NCBI RefSeq assembly: GCF_029625335.1
Contig: NZ_CP121111.1
Span: forward strand, 2,480,001-2,544,000
Origin: Flavobacterium nitratireducens
GTDB lineage: Bacteria; Bacteroidota; Bacteroidia; Flavobacteriales; Flavobacteriaceae
DNA length: 64,000 bases
Direction of reading: 5' to 3'
Positions 18,431 through 27,319 of the stretch are shown here, piece after piece. The notes beneath the pieces are model-generated. The model was not told the DNA's origin. It saw only the letters and a list, made by a program, of their open reading frames with translations, and did no database searches. The position numbers were made by a program, and so were the translations under genes. The first letter of the stretch is position 1. Each line of letters starts with the position of its first letter.

Positions 18431-18838
18431 ATGATAAAACAGATATGGCTTAATCTTCCAGTAAAAGATATACAAAAAGCGAAGCAATTTTATTCTCAAA
18501 TTGGTTTTGCATTTGATGAAGAACACGATACTGAATTTTCAACCTGTATGTTAGCAGGTACGAATAATTTTGAAATCATGCTTTTTGAAGAATCTATGTT
18601 TACAGATTTTATAAAAAATCCAATTATTGATGCTAGTAAGGGTTCGGAAGTATTATTGTCTGTCGATGTGGAAAGTTGGGAAGAAGTAGATGCTATGGCA
18701 TATAAAGTGGAAGAGGCAGGTGGTGTGATTTTTTCGGAACCAACGTTAAGTCAGGCTTGGATGTATGGTTTTGGTTTTGTTGATATCGATGGTCACCGTT
18801 GGAGTGTTTTGCATATGGACTATAGCAAATTGTCTTAA
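18431..18838 (+). CDS. VOC-fold (glyoxalase/bleomycin resistance-like) protein
   Basis: The 135-residue protein starts IKQIWLNLPVKDIQKAKQFY, the first beta-alpha-beta unit of the vicinal oxygen chelate fold. It ends in GFGFVDIDGHRWSVLHMD, where His and nearby Glu commonly serve as metal ligands. Members include glyoxalases, dioxygenases and antibiotic-binding proteins. The substrate cannot be told from sequence. It starts 10 bases after the AHSA1-like gene and is probably co-transcribed with it. Confidence 0.85.
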   Translation: MIKQIWLNLPVKDIQKAKQFYSQIGFAFDEEHDTEFSTCMLAGTNNFEIMLFEESMFTDFIKNPIIDASKGSEVLLSVDVESWEEVDAMAYKVEEAGGVIFSEPTLSQAWMYGFGFVDIDGHRWSVLHMDYSKLS

Positions 18839-18884
18839 TTCGATTATTTCCGAAATAATATTTAATTAAAAAAAATAAAAAGTT

Positions 18885-19319
18885 ATGGCAACAATCAATC
18901 CTTACTTGGTTTTTAATGGTAATTGTGAAGAAGCATTTTTGTTCTATAAATCCGTTTTTGGTGGAGAATTTCCTTATATCGGAAAATTTAGTGATATGCC
19001 ATCGGATACTAATTCTCCAAAATTATCTGAAGAAGATGCCAATAGAATCATGCATGTTTGTTTGCCTATTGGCGAAACAATATTAATGGGAAGTGATAGT
19101 AATTCGGCAAGTGGCGATGTGGTTTTTGGAGGGAATATGTCTATTTCAATTAATGTAGAAAGTAAAGCAGAAGCCGATCGAATCTTTAATGGATTGTCAG
19201 CAGAAGGCAATGCTTTTATGCCGATGGCGGATACTTTTTGGGGTGCTTATTTTGGAATGTTTACCGATAAATTTGGTGTTAACTGGATGGTTAATTTTGA
19301 TGAAAACGAAAAACAATAA
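18885..19319 (+). CDS. VOC family protein, PhnB/YdcJ-like
   Basis: This 144-residue protein belongs to the PhnB / 3-demethylubiquinone-methyltransferase-like branch of the VOC fold. The start is NPYLVFNGNCEEAFLFYKSVFGGE, the middle contains HVCLPIGETILMGSD, and the end reads WGAYFGMFTDKFGVNWMVNFD. The fold is clear but the substrate is unknown; the methyltransferase name often used for this family has no support here. It is the third gene of the unit. Confidence 0.85.
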   Translation: MATINPYLVFNGNCEEAFLFYKSVFGGEFPYIGKFSDMPSDTNSPKLSEEDANRIMHVCLPIGETILMGSDSNSASGDVVFGGNMSISINVESKAEADRIFNGLSAEGNAFMPMADTFWGAYFGMFTDKFGVNWMVNFDENEKQ

Positions 19320-19337
19320 TCTATTGATGTTAAAAAT

Positions 19338-19364
19338 AAAAACCTGCTCTATAACTAAGGTTTT
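19338..19364 (+). terminator. weak rho-independent terminator
   Basis: AAAAACCT at 19338-19345 can pair with AGGTTTT at 19358-19364 around a 12-base loop. The stem is short, so this is only a candidate end for the VOC unit. Confidence 0.4.
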
Positions 19365-19370
19365 ATGGCT

Positions 19371-19516
19371 GTCCGCTATGCGGACTAAATAAAAAATAGA
19401 CCACAGACCTGCCTGCCGACAGGCAGGTGACACTGATTTAACAGATAAAAACGGATTTTTGTCGCTCTTTGTGAATCACAATCTGCGATAATCTGTTAAA
19501 ATCCGTTTCATCTGTG
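19371..19516. repeat. intergenic REP-like hairpin cluster
   Basis: Two tight hairpins lie between convergent genes. GTCCGC-TAT-GCGGAC is at 19371-19385. A 9-bp perfect stem ACCTGCCTG/CAGGCAGGT with loop CCGA is at 19407-19428. A longer imperfect inverted repeat follows: AACAGATAAAAACGGATTTT faces AATCTGTTAAAATCCGTTT. The GC-rich stem stands out in an AT-rich genome and resembles mobile REP-type elements in Bacteroidota intergenes. Confidence 0.65.
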
Positions 19517-19567
19517 TGCCATTCTTAATGGTTGGTTATAAGAAACGGATAGTCATAAAGGTTTTTT

Positions 19568-21102
19568 TTATGATGCTAGGCAATTATTTTTTTCTTGCAT
19601 ACTTTTCAACTGTTCCAAATAATCTCTTTCATTAGACAATCTCGGGATTTTGTGTTGACCACCAAGTTTGTTATTGTCTTTGAGCCAATCGTAAAATAAA
19701 TTTTCTCGGGCCACATTGATCACCAAAGGATTTAGCGTCATGTTGTTGTAACGTTTGGCTTCGTAATCGGAATTTAAGGTTTGCAAGGTTTCGTCTAAGG
19801 CTTTTTGGAAAACAGCCATGTCGACAGGTTTTTTCTTAAATTCAATCATCCATTCGTGTGCGCCTTTTTCTTTATCTTTCATGAAAATTGGTGCCACCGT
19901 ATAATCAACTATTTCGGCATGAGTTAGACCACAAGCTTTGGCTAAAGCTTGATCCGTGTTTTCAACCATTAATTCTTCACCAAATACATTAATATGATGT
20001 TTAGTTCTTCCGGTAACCCTGATTCTAAAGGGTTTTAATGAGGTAAAACGAACGGTATCTCCCACTAAATAACGAAACAAACCAGAATTTGTAGTGATAA
20101 CTACTGCATAGTTTTTGTTTAATTCGACATCAGCCAGACGGATTACTTTTTGATTCATAGTGCCAAAAGTATCCATTGGAATAAATTCATAAAAAATGCC
20201 ATAATCTAGCATTAGCAATAAATCACTCGAATTGTTGATGTCCTGTATGGCAAAAAAGCCTTCGGAAGCATTGTATATTTCGTAATATTTAAATTCTTTT
20301 TTAGGAAGTAAACGTTGGTATTGTTCACGGTAAGGATTGAAACTTACCCCTCCATGAAAATAGACTTCTAGATTTGGCCAAATTTCTAATAAATTTCCTC
20401 GGCCCGTTTCTTCGAGCATTTTGTTCATTAAAACCAACATCCAAGAAGGAACTCCGGCAAAACTGGTTACATTTTCTCTTTTGGTTTCGTTAATTATTGC
20501 TTTCATTTTGGTTTCCCATTCGCTCATTAACGAGGTTTTGTTGCTGGGTGTACTACTAAATTCAGCCCAAATAGGCATGTTTTCAATTAAAATAGCCGAT
20601 AAGTCGCCAAAGTAGCTATTGTTGTCTTCATAAATTTGGGAACTTCCGCCTAAGCGTAAACTTTTGCCTGTAAAGAGTTCGGAATTTTCATTGTTGCTCA
20701 AGTACAAACACAATAAATCTTTGCTGCCTTTGTAATGACAGTCTTCTAAAGCTTCGTTGCTTACAGGTATAAATTTGCTTTTGGCATTAGTGGTTCCGCT
20801 TGATTTTGCAAACCATTTGATAGGCGATTCCCAAAAACATTTTGTTCTCCCTGACGGGTTCTTTCAATTAAAGGCTGTAATTGTTCGTAGGTAGAAATCG
20901 GGATTCTTTCTGCAAAAGTAGCATAGGAATGAATCGAAGCATAATCGTATTTTTTGCCCAATACCGTATTTTTTGCTGCAGCAATTAAATTCATAAGTAA
21001 TTCTTCCTGAACCTCATTTGGGTATTTCAGGAAAAGTTCAATCTGATGGATTCGTTGTTTTAAAACCCAGGAAGCAAATGAATTGATGAGCTGTGTTGGC
21101 AT
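19568..21102 (-). pseudogene. GH3 auxin-responsive-like acyl-amido synthetase family protein, frameshifted
   Basis: Fragments 20761-21102 (113 residues, N-terminus) and 19568-20713 (381 residues) form one protein of about 511 residues. They join if the A run at 20833-20837 had six instead of five bases, which restores NVFWESPIKWFAKSSGTTNAKS. This segment contains SSGTT, the nucleotide-binding motif of the acyl-adenylate/GH3 superfamily. Further GH3 features are YFHGGVSFNPYREQYQ and the YNASEGFF motif. Plant GH3 enzymes join amino acids to acyl substrates. The role of the bacterial homologues is unknown. The break is one missing base in a homopolymer and may not be biological. Confidence 0.8.
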
Positions 21103-21199
21103 TTTTAAAAAATAGGGTTATGAAATTTACCTTAGGAATAATAACTTTACCAAAAATAGCAAAATTTACGAAATAGCAAAACTTAAAAATTCAATCTTA

Positions 21200-21995
21200 A
21201 TGCAATACGAAGGCGTACTTACTAAAATGGAAACCGAATATGGTAAACCTATTCAATACTACTTGGTTTTTGAAACTAGTTTTTTAAATGTTAATCAGTT
21301 GATTGGTAAAGATATTGCCATTGAATTTGTAGGTTTTCAATGTTTGAATTGCAATAAGAAAAAGAAAATTTACCGTCAGGGATTTTGTTACGATTGCTTT
21401 TATTCGAGTGCAGCTGTGGGCGACTGGATTATGAAACCCGAACTGAGTACGGCGCATCTAGGAATTGCGGATAGAGATTTGGCTTATGAAGAAAAGGTGC
21501 AATTGCAACCGCATATTGTTTATTTGGCTTTGTCCAGTGAGATAAAAGTAGGTGTGACACGCAAAACTCAAGTGCCAACCCGATGGATTGATCAGGGAGC
21601 AAACGAAGCTATTGCCATCGTCGAAGTTCCTAATCGTTACTTAGCCGGAATTACCGAGGTGGCTTTGAAAGACCATTATGCTGACAAAACCAATTGGCGA
21701 AAAAATGCTTACTAATGATATTGAAGCGGTCGATTTGGTTGCCGAACGATTGATATTGCAGGATTTAATTCCAGCCGAAGTTCAGGAATATTTTTATTCG
21801 AATAAAAATGATTTGTACCAAATGGATTATCCTGTTTTGCAATATCCTTCAAAAGTGAAGAGTTTGAGCTTAGATAAAACTCCAAATTACGAAGGGAAAT
21901 TAATCGGGATAAAAGGACAATATTTGTTATTTGAAGACGGAACTGTTTTTAATGTTCGGGGTTCGGAAGGTTATGTGGTGCGTATTGAGGTTTAA
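21200..21995 (+). pseudogene. DUF2797 domain protein, frameshifted near residue 168
   Basis: Two overlapping frames, 21200-21715 and 21678-21995, make one DUF2797 protein of about 264 residues. The N-terminal part has the four-cysteine site CLNCNKKKKIYRQGFCYDC and YLALSSEIKVGVTRKTQVPTRW. It then reads TNWRK and should go on as MLTNDIEAVDLVAERL. The run of six A at 21700-21705 shifts the frame; five A would restore it. DUF2797 has no known biochemical role; the cysteines suggest a structural zinc. The single-base gain may be a sequencing artefact. Confidence 0.8.
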
Positions 21996-22089
21996 AAAAT
22001 ATTTTTATTGAGTTTTAGTTTACGGTTAATTTGTTGATTCCTTGATTTTCAAAAAGCTAAACTTTTGTATATTAGATAAAAGTTTTAAA

Positions 22090-22386
22090 ATGACGACCAA
22101 AGAAAATATATTAAACAAGCTAAAATTGAATAAACTACAATTTTCGAAATTAGGGATTCGAAATATTGGTTTGTTTGGATCGTATATTCGTAATGAGCAA
22201 TCCAGCGAAAGTGATATTGATTTGCTGATAGATTTTGAGCCTGAAAAAGAAAATTTTGATAATTATATGGCAGCTTACGATTTGTTTGAAAAAATCTTCA
22301 AAAACGAAAAAATTGAATTGGTTACTAAAAATGGTTTGAGCCCTTATATTGGATCTAAAATCCTAAATGAAGTTCAGTATGTCTAA
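22090..22386 (+). CDS. MntA-type nucleotidyltransferase antitoxin
   Basis: From the ATG at 22090 the product has 98 residues. It is a minimal nucleotidyltransferase fold with GLFGSYIRNEQSSESDIDLLIDF, the GSx10DxD signature of the MNT family. MNT proteins pair with HEPN toxins and, where studied, inactivate them by adding nucleotides to a tyrosine. The stop at 22384-22386 overlaps the start of the HEPN gene (ATG 22379), the usual arrangement of HEPN/MNT modules. An in-frame upstream start at 22042 would add a hydrophobic leader and is unlikely. Confidence 0.88.
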   Translation: MTTKENILNKLKLNKLQFSKLGIRNIGLFGSYIRNEQSSESDIDLLIDFEPEKENFDNYMAAYDLFEKIFKNEKIELVTKNGLSPYIGSKILNEVQYV

Positions 22387-22690
22387 ATTTCCAGAAGAAT
22401 ATCTTAGACATATTCTAGATGAATGTTCATATATTCTTTCTGTTAGCGATAATTTATTGTTTGAAGATTTCGTAGAAGATGAAACTTTGAAAAAAGCTGT
22501 AGTAAGGAGTTTGGAAATTATAGGAGAAGCTACAAAGAAAATTCCAGCCGAATATAAAGAAAAATGGATTTCTATTCAATGGAAAAATATGGCAGGAATG
22601 CGAGATAGATTAATCCATGATTATATGGGAGTGAATTATGTGATTGTTTGGGATGTTATGAAAAATAAAATTCTCAATATGCAAAGATAA
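22379..22690 (+). CDS. HepT-like HEPN ribonuclease toxin (DUF86)
   Basis: The 103-residue product (from ATG 22379, MSKFPEEY) is a HEPN-fold protein of the HepT/DUF86 family. It carries the catalytic RX4HXY motif as RDRLIHDYMG. In related systems this motif cleaves RNA and its tyrosine is the target of the MNT partner. The preceding helix VVRSLEIIGEATKKIP is also typical. It overlaps the MNT gene and ends 24 bases before an insertion sequence, so the toxin-antitoxin pair marks the left border of the mobile region. Confidence 0.88.
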   Translation: MSKFPEEYLRHILDECSYILSVSDNLLFEDFVEDETLKKAVVRSLEIIGEATKKIPAEYKEKWISIQWKNMAGMRDRLIHDYMGVNYVIVWDVMKNKILNMQR

Positions 22691-22836
22691 ATTTCTGAAT
22701 TTTAAGGTAATGTGGTCAAAAATGGTTGGTGATTTTTCATTTTGGATTAGTTAAATTAGGCTGTCAAATTGAAGAGGAAGTTGGCTCTGCTGAGGAGCAA
22801 CCAACCAGCAATAAATTTGATGATTATACGATAATT

Positions 22837-22868
22837 AAAAGGATAGTTTTTAGCTATCCTTTTTTTGT
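22837..22868. terminator. hairpin with T run inside the IS element
   Basis: AAAAGGATAG at 22837-22846 pairs with CTATCCTTTT at 22854-22863, followed by T residues on + and preceded by A on the other strand. It can stop transcription in either direction just downstream of the transposase. Confidence 0.75.
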
Positions 22869-22908
22869 TTAATTATCGGCAATCTGATATGGCTTAGAAA
22901 AACCTATT

Positions 22909-23882
22909 TCAGATTTGGTTTTTATAATATAAATACCATTTCAAGAAGTTCTTCCTATTGGCTAAACTTAATCCTCTATGGATATTCAAGTTGCCTTTTA
23001 AGTGTCCAAAAAAGGATTCTAGAGAGTTTGTTGAGTTGGGTATTTTGTCATCCTTCAAGTACAGGAACATATTAGGTATAGCTTTTTTGATTACATTAAA
23101 TGATCTTCTAACCATTTTATGAGTATACCAATATCTTCCTGTTTCAATATTAGATGATTTTTGGTTAATAAAATCTCTATATCGTTCTTCCCATTGAATG
23201 AGTTCTATTAGCCATAATTGTCGTTTGTATTCAGAATCAATATGATGGATTTTTATTGCTATTTGTTTGAGTTCAAAACCTGATTTATGTTTAGGGTTCT
23301 GTGTAAGCCATATTCTACACATTCTTGAAACATGGACTAAACATCGTTGAAAAGGTACTCTTGGACAAACTTTTTTAATGGCCTTTATAGATGATTTATC
23401 TCCATCAGATGTAATGCTTTTTATTTTGATTCCTAGACTTAATAAATTTTGCAAGTCTTCTGCTATTTCTTCAAAATGCTCTCCATTAGTCATTCTATAA
23501 AGCTGTGTCGACTTTAAATGAAAGTTTCTATAAACCACCAGACAAATATCGTTAGGAAAATAAGTTCCATCAATTACCAGGTAAATTTCATCTGTTGAAC
23601 TAAATTCTAAAATTGGAGCTTTGGATAGCATTTTAGAAAAATAACGTTGTAATGTACTTTTGCTATACCCTGATTCGACCGATATTTTATCAAATGTATC
23701 TTTCCCTATTACCCAGTTTCTAAACCAAATTTCTTTATTAGAATCCGAAACTGATTTATTATTTGATGTAAATAATTGTCCGCAATCTTTGCACTTAAAT
23801 CGTTGTTTATTTTCTCTTTTTCCCCATTTAATAGTTTGAAGACTTTTACATGTGGGACAGCGCTTTTTTTTGAGTTATTCAT
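22909..23882 (-). pseudogene. IS256-type transposase with Zn ribbon; start codon out of frame
   Basis: The N-terminus has a zinc ribbon, RCPTCKSLQTIKWGKREN followed by FKCKDCGQLF. A helix-turn-helix-like part comes next (VESGYSKSTLQRYFSKM). The catalytic domain has VIDGTYFPND and ITSDGDKSSIKAI for the first two acidic residues and ends with a Glu-containing NSLESFFGHLKG. This is the MULE/IS256 Zn-binding variant. The only plausible ATG (23882, MNNSKK) is one base out of frame with the ribbon because the A run at 23864-23871 has eight bases where nine are needed; an in-frame TAA lies at 23877-23875. From the internal ATG at 23631 only 240 residues without the ribbon could be made. Probably inactive, or a sequence error. 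Confidence 0.78.
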
Positions 23883-23890
23883 AAATAAAA

Positions 23891-23922
23891 AAAGTTTATT
23901 GAAACGAATTTCAATAAACTTT
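23891..23922 (-). terminator. hairpin terminator just upstream of the transposase
   Basis: A 14-bp perfect stem, AAAGTTTATTGAAA/TTTCAATAAACTTT with loop CGAA, is followed on the minus strand by a T run. It lies directly before the transposase start. It should stop transcription entering the IS from outside, a device known from other insertion sequences. Confidence 0.75.
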
Positions 23923-23993
23923 CGGAAACATCATATTTCACAATGCTTTGCAGCGTTTTTACCAACCATTTTTGACTATTAAACCATTTTTAA

Positions 23994-24000
23994 TAAAAGA
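23994..24000. repeat. 7-bp direct repeat TAAAAGA (left), putative IS982 target duplication
   Basis: TAAAAGA directly abuts the orphan IS982 end at 24001. The same seven bases directly follow the right end of the complete IS982 copy at 36453-36459. Seven bases is within the usual target duplication size of the family. Confidence 0.6.
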
Positions 24001-24027
24001 ACCCGTTGGGTGTAATTAAATTGTTTG
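24001..24027. mobile_element. orphan IS982 left end (27 bp)
   Basis: These 27 bases are identical to the left end of the complete IS982 element at 35454-35480. They include the 18-bp inverted repeat ACCCGTTGGGTGTAATTA and nine bases inside it. The match ends at 24027 and no transposase sequence follows, so this is a remnant of a second copy in direct orientation. Confidence 0.85.
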
Positions 24028-24111
24028 CAACTATTGAAGAATTTAACAATCAAATTAATTACAAAAATGTAGCTTAACTTAATGTGCAGTTTTTATTTGC
24101 ATATCCAATCT

Positions 24112-25188
24112 TTATTTACTAATAGGTAATAACAATGTAATTTTAGTTCCTTCTCCTTCCTTTGAAACAATACTAAAAAGCCCTTTTGATTTTAAAACAA
24201 CTATTCGACTTAAGTACAAACCTAAACCTAAACCCTGCTGCTCCATTTGTTCTCTATTAAATTGTTTATTTGGCTCAATTGATTTTAATTCTTCCGGTTT
24301 AAAACCAAGTCCATAATCTGTAATATTTAATTCGTAATATTTATCATTGTAAATACTACCGGCAACACTCACCTGTTTGCCGGTATTTGAAAATTTCAAT
24401 GCATTATCTATTAATTCATAAAGTACAAATTCCAAAAACTCCGAATTCATTTTTATCTCCACATTAACCAGGTCTGCCCTAAGTCTTTTTTTAGAATTCT
24501 CATAATAAGGCGAAAGAGCTTTTCTTACTTTAGCAAAACAATCTAATAAATTACTTTGTTCATCCTCATTAAATTCAATAGTATTGTTTTTTATGTTTTG
24601 AAATAATATCACATTTCGCATGGTTCTATTTAAGCGTTCTCCAGAAATTTTAATTGCTTCATAAAAGGTCGCTTTATCATCCTTATCAAAACTTTCTTCA
24701 TTTTCAATCAAAAGTTCAATAGAACCTAAAATCCCATTTAAAGGAGTATTAATTTCATGTAAAAAAACATTTTTAGATCCCGTATATACATTATTATAGG
24801 ATTTTTTTATCTTCTTAAATCGTTTAATTTTAGCATTTACCATTTTTGTCAATTCATCAAATTTAAATGGCTTTGAAATAAACTCATCTACTCCATCATA
24901 AATACATTTTTCTCTAATATTATCTTCCTTTTTTGCAGTCAGAAAAATAAATGGTATTGCATTAAGAGTAGTGTTTTGCATTAAAATTTCATGAAATTGA
25001 TGACCATCCATTACCGGCATCATGATATCACAAAGAATTAAATCCGGAATCCAGTAATCTAATATATCCAAAGCTTCTTGTCCGTTTTCTGCTGATACAA
25101 CATCATAGTCTTCATATTTCAAATATTCACAAATAGTTTCTCTTAAATTTATTTCATCTTCAACCAACAGTATTTTATTTTTGTTCAT
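24112..25188 (-). CDS. receiver-histidine kinase hybrid (REC at N-terminus)
   Basis: The 358-residue protein starts with a receiver domain: acidic pocket LVEDE, phospho-acceptor in ILCDIMMPVMDG, and Lys in FISKPFKF. A short helical linker follows. The kinase part has the phospho-acceptor histidine FLHEINTPLNGILGSIELL, then HATPase motifs ELIDNALKFS, DYGLGF and QGLGLGLYLSRI. Receiver first and kinase second is a known arrangement for relay proteins that take phosphate from another kinase. There is no DNA-binding domain. It overlaps the upstream PAS kinase gene by 14 bases, so the two are translationally coupled and probably act in one relay. Confidence 0.88.
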   Translation of the reverse strand: MNKNKILLVEDEINLRETICEYLKYEDYDVVSAENGQEALDILDYWIPDLILCDIMMPVMDGHQFHEILMQNTTLNAIPFIFLTAKKEDNIREKCIYDGVDEFISKPFKFDELTKMVNAKIKRFKKIKKSYNNVYTGSKNVFLHEINTPLNGILGSIELLIENEESFDKDDKATFYEAIKISGERLNRTMRNVILFQNIKNNTIEFNEDEQSNLLDCFAKVRKALSPYYENSKKRLRADLVNVEIKMNSEFLEFVLYELIDNALKFSNTGKQVSVAGSIYNDKYYELNITDYGLGFKPEELKSIEPNKQFNREQMEQQGLGLGLYLSRIVVLKSKGLFSIVSKEGEGTKITLLLPISK

Positions 25189-27172
25189 AAGGGAAAGTTA
25201 TAGTTATTTTAGTTCCTGAATTTTGTTTTGTTTTTAGCTTAATTTTTCCTTTTAGCATTCGGGTAAATTGTTTAACAATTGTTAATCCTAATCCTGAACC
25301 AACAATTGTGGTTGTATTAGAAGCCCTAAAAAAAGACTTAAATAGATTTTTGATATCCTGATCAGGAATACCAATCCCGTAATCTATTACCTCTATTTGA
25401 ATATTTTCTTTTAAATAACCAATCTTAAGGACAGGATTTGGTTTTCCTTTGGAATATTTAAAAGCATTATTCAATAAATTTGTAAAGATATGTATTAAAA
25501 GTGAAGTATCAGACTGTACTGGTTTTGAAGAACCAATAGTAACAACCTTTACCTCCCTTCCATCAGCTTCATGATTAAAATAGGTAACAATCAAATTTGC
25601 TATAAACTCATCAAAATCGATAGCTTCGATTTTAAGTCTGAAATTTTCTTTGGCACTATATTTTCCAAAAACCAGAATATTATCTATCAATTCAGACATT
25701 CGTTCAATTTCAAATTTTATTCTGTTCGATATTGTGTTGAAATTTTTAGCTATTTTGTTTTCGATACTCTTAGATTTTATTCCTATTAATTCAGCGTTAG
25801 AATAAATTACCGTTAAAGGTGTTTTAAATTGATGTGAAGCCATGGCTATGAAATTAGCTTTCAAATCATACAATTCTTTTTCCCGCTTTATCGCTTTTTC
25901 ATTTTGTTTTTCTAAATTTTTCCTAAGAGTTATATCTCTTGCCGTACTTTGTATACTAATCAGAGTATTATTTACCTCTATTTTTTTGGATACTACTTCC
26001 ATCCAAATATAATTTCCATCCTTTTTCTTTACCCGGACATTAAAAATATTTCTAATTGAATCTCTGTCATTAATGAAATTAGACCGCTCTGTTAATACAT
26101 TTTCAAAATCATCCGGATGAAATAATTCATAATCTAAATTCAATTCCATTAATTCCTGAGGTGTATAACCTAAAATTTCTTTTGAAGATTCTGATATGTA
26201 AGTATAATTTCCTTTAATATCTCTTTGAGTAATTAAATCAGATGAATTCTCTAAAATGAATCTCAATTTCTTTTCAGATTCTTCCAGTGCTATTTTATTA
26301 GTTTCAATCTCATTAATATCAACAATTGTCCCTATAATTTTTAAAGGTTTGCCTTTTTTATTTCGCTTGATGGTACCTGAATATTGTAACCAAATGAATT
26401 TTCCTTTTTTATTCTTAATTCTGTATTTACCAAAACATTCATCAAGCTTGCCTAAAATATATTCCTGAAGCTGTTTTTCAACTCTAACTAAATCATCAGA
26501 ATGGACTCTGCTTCTCCAAAATTCATAGTTTTGCTCCACTTCAAAAATAGAAAAACCTAAAATTCTAGCCCAGTTATTAGACATTTTGGCCTCATTAGTA
26601 TTAATATCTAATTCCCATATTCCTTCAAAAGATCCCTGGTCATAGTAATTAAAAATATCAAAACTTGGCCCAATATTCTTCTTATATCTAATCTCATTAA
26701 TTTTGATAGAAATATTTTTAGTAAAGAGTTTAATTAATTCTATTATTTCCGAATCCCATTGTGCAGCATAACAATGTTCAAAACTTAAAAAACCCCAAAA
26801 AATATCATTTTCAAATATGGGTATAAACAAATAAGTTTCTACTTTACGTTCAAACATTATCTGCTTAAAAAACGGTTCTTTTATCTCATTTGTAAAACCA
26901 ACAAGATGAAACCCTTTACGCAATGGTGTGATTATTTCCGGAATAGATTTACACAAATAATCAAAAAGTGGAGCATCATTCTTTTTTAACTCAGGATTAA
27001 TCCACGAATAGGATTCTCTTACAGATTCGTTTTCGATTGTGTAAATATAACTTCTGCAAGCTTTTAGACTTTCTCCCAAAACAGCCAAACAGGAATTCAG
27101 AGCAGAATCTAATTCTTCTTCTTCAATAAGAATATGATTAGCCGCCGAAACATTCAGGGAGATATTCTTCAT
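25175..27172 (-). CDS. GAF-PAS-PAS sensor histidine kinase
   Basis: The 665-residue kinase begins with a GAF-like domain (about 1-160, with YLFIPIFENDIFWGFLSFEH). Two PAS domains with PAC tails follow (GIWELDINTNEAKMSNNWAR and LITQRDIKGNYTYISESSKE). The HisKA motif is FIAMASHQFKTPLTVIYSNA and the HATPase holds NLLNNAFKYSKG, DYGIGIP and GSGLGLTIVKQF. No membrane segment is visible, so it should sense a cytosolic signal. It is intact, unlike its close paralogue at 33651-35453. It is divergently arranged with the REC-AraC gene at 27320; the 147-base gap should hold both promoters. Confidence 0.9.
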   Translation of the reverse strand: MKNISLNVSAANHILIEEEELDSALNSCLAVLGESLKACRSYIYTIENESVRESYSWINPELKKNDAPLFDYLCKSIPEIITPLRKGFHLVGFTNEIKEPFFKQIMFERKVETYLFIPIFENDIFWGFLSFEHCYAAQWDSEIIELIKLFTKNISIKINEIRYKKNIGPSFDIFNYYDQGSFEGIWELDINTNEAKMSNNWARILGFSIFEVEQNYEFWRSRVHSDDLVRVEKQLQEYILGKLDECFGKYRIKNKKGKFIWLQYSGTIKRNKKGKPLKIIGTIVDINEIETNKIALEESEKKLRFILENSSDLITQRDIKGNYTYISESSKEILGYTPQELMELNLDYELFHPDDFENVLTERSNFINDRDSIRNIFNVRVKKKDGNYIWMEVVSKKIEVNNTLISIQSTARDITLRKNLEKQNEKAIKREKELYDLKANFIAMASHQFKTPLTVIYSNAELIGIKSKSIENKIAKNFNTISNRIKFEIERMSELIDNILVFGKYSAKENFRLKIEAIDFDEFIANLIVTYFNHEADGREVKVVTIGSSKPVQSDTSLLIHIFTNLLNNAFKYSKGKPNPVLKIGYLKENIQIEVIDYGIGIPDQDIKNLFKSFFRASNTTTIVGSGLGLTIVKQFTRMLKGKIKLKTKQNSGTKITITFPYEQK

Positions 27173-27319
27173 AGTTTAAGAATGCTTTTTTGTGTTTTTA
27201 AAGTAGCAAAAAAAATGTGGGCAAATTAAAATGATATAACTTTTAACAGAACCATAAATATTTATAGTTTAAATTAGTAGATTTATAATTTAAAAAAAGT
27301 ATTTATTAGATTTGCTCCC

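Larger units (their letters stand above)
22715..23976 (-). mobile_element. IS256-family (variant Zn-binding type) insertion sequence
   Basis: The element is about 1.26 kb. It is bounded by a perfect 16-bp inverted repeat: GTCAAAAATGGTTGGT at 22715-22730 and its complement at 23961-23976. It holds one transposase on the minus strand. I see no clear target-site duplication next to the repeats (GTAATGTG left, TATTAAAC right). A hairpin terminator lies at each end of the gene inside the element. Confidence 0.75.

Noticed and set aside
22707..23985. Target-site duplication for the IS256-type element
   Set aside because: The flanks GTAATGTG and TATTAAAC do not match, so no duplication can be claimed.
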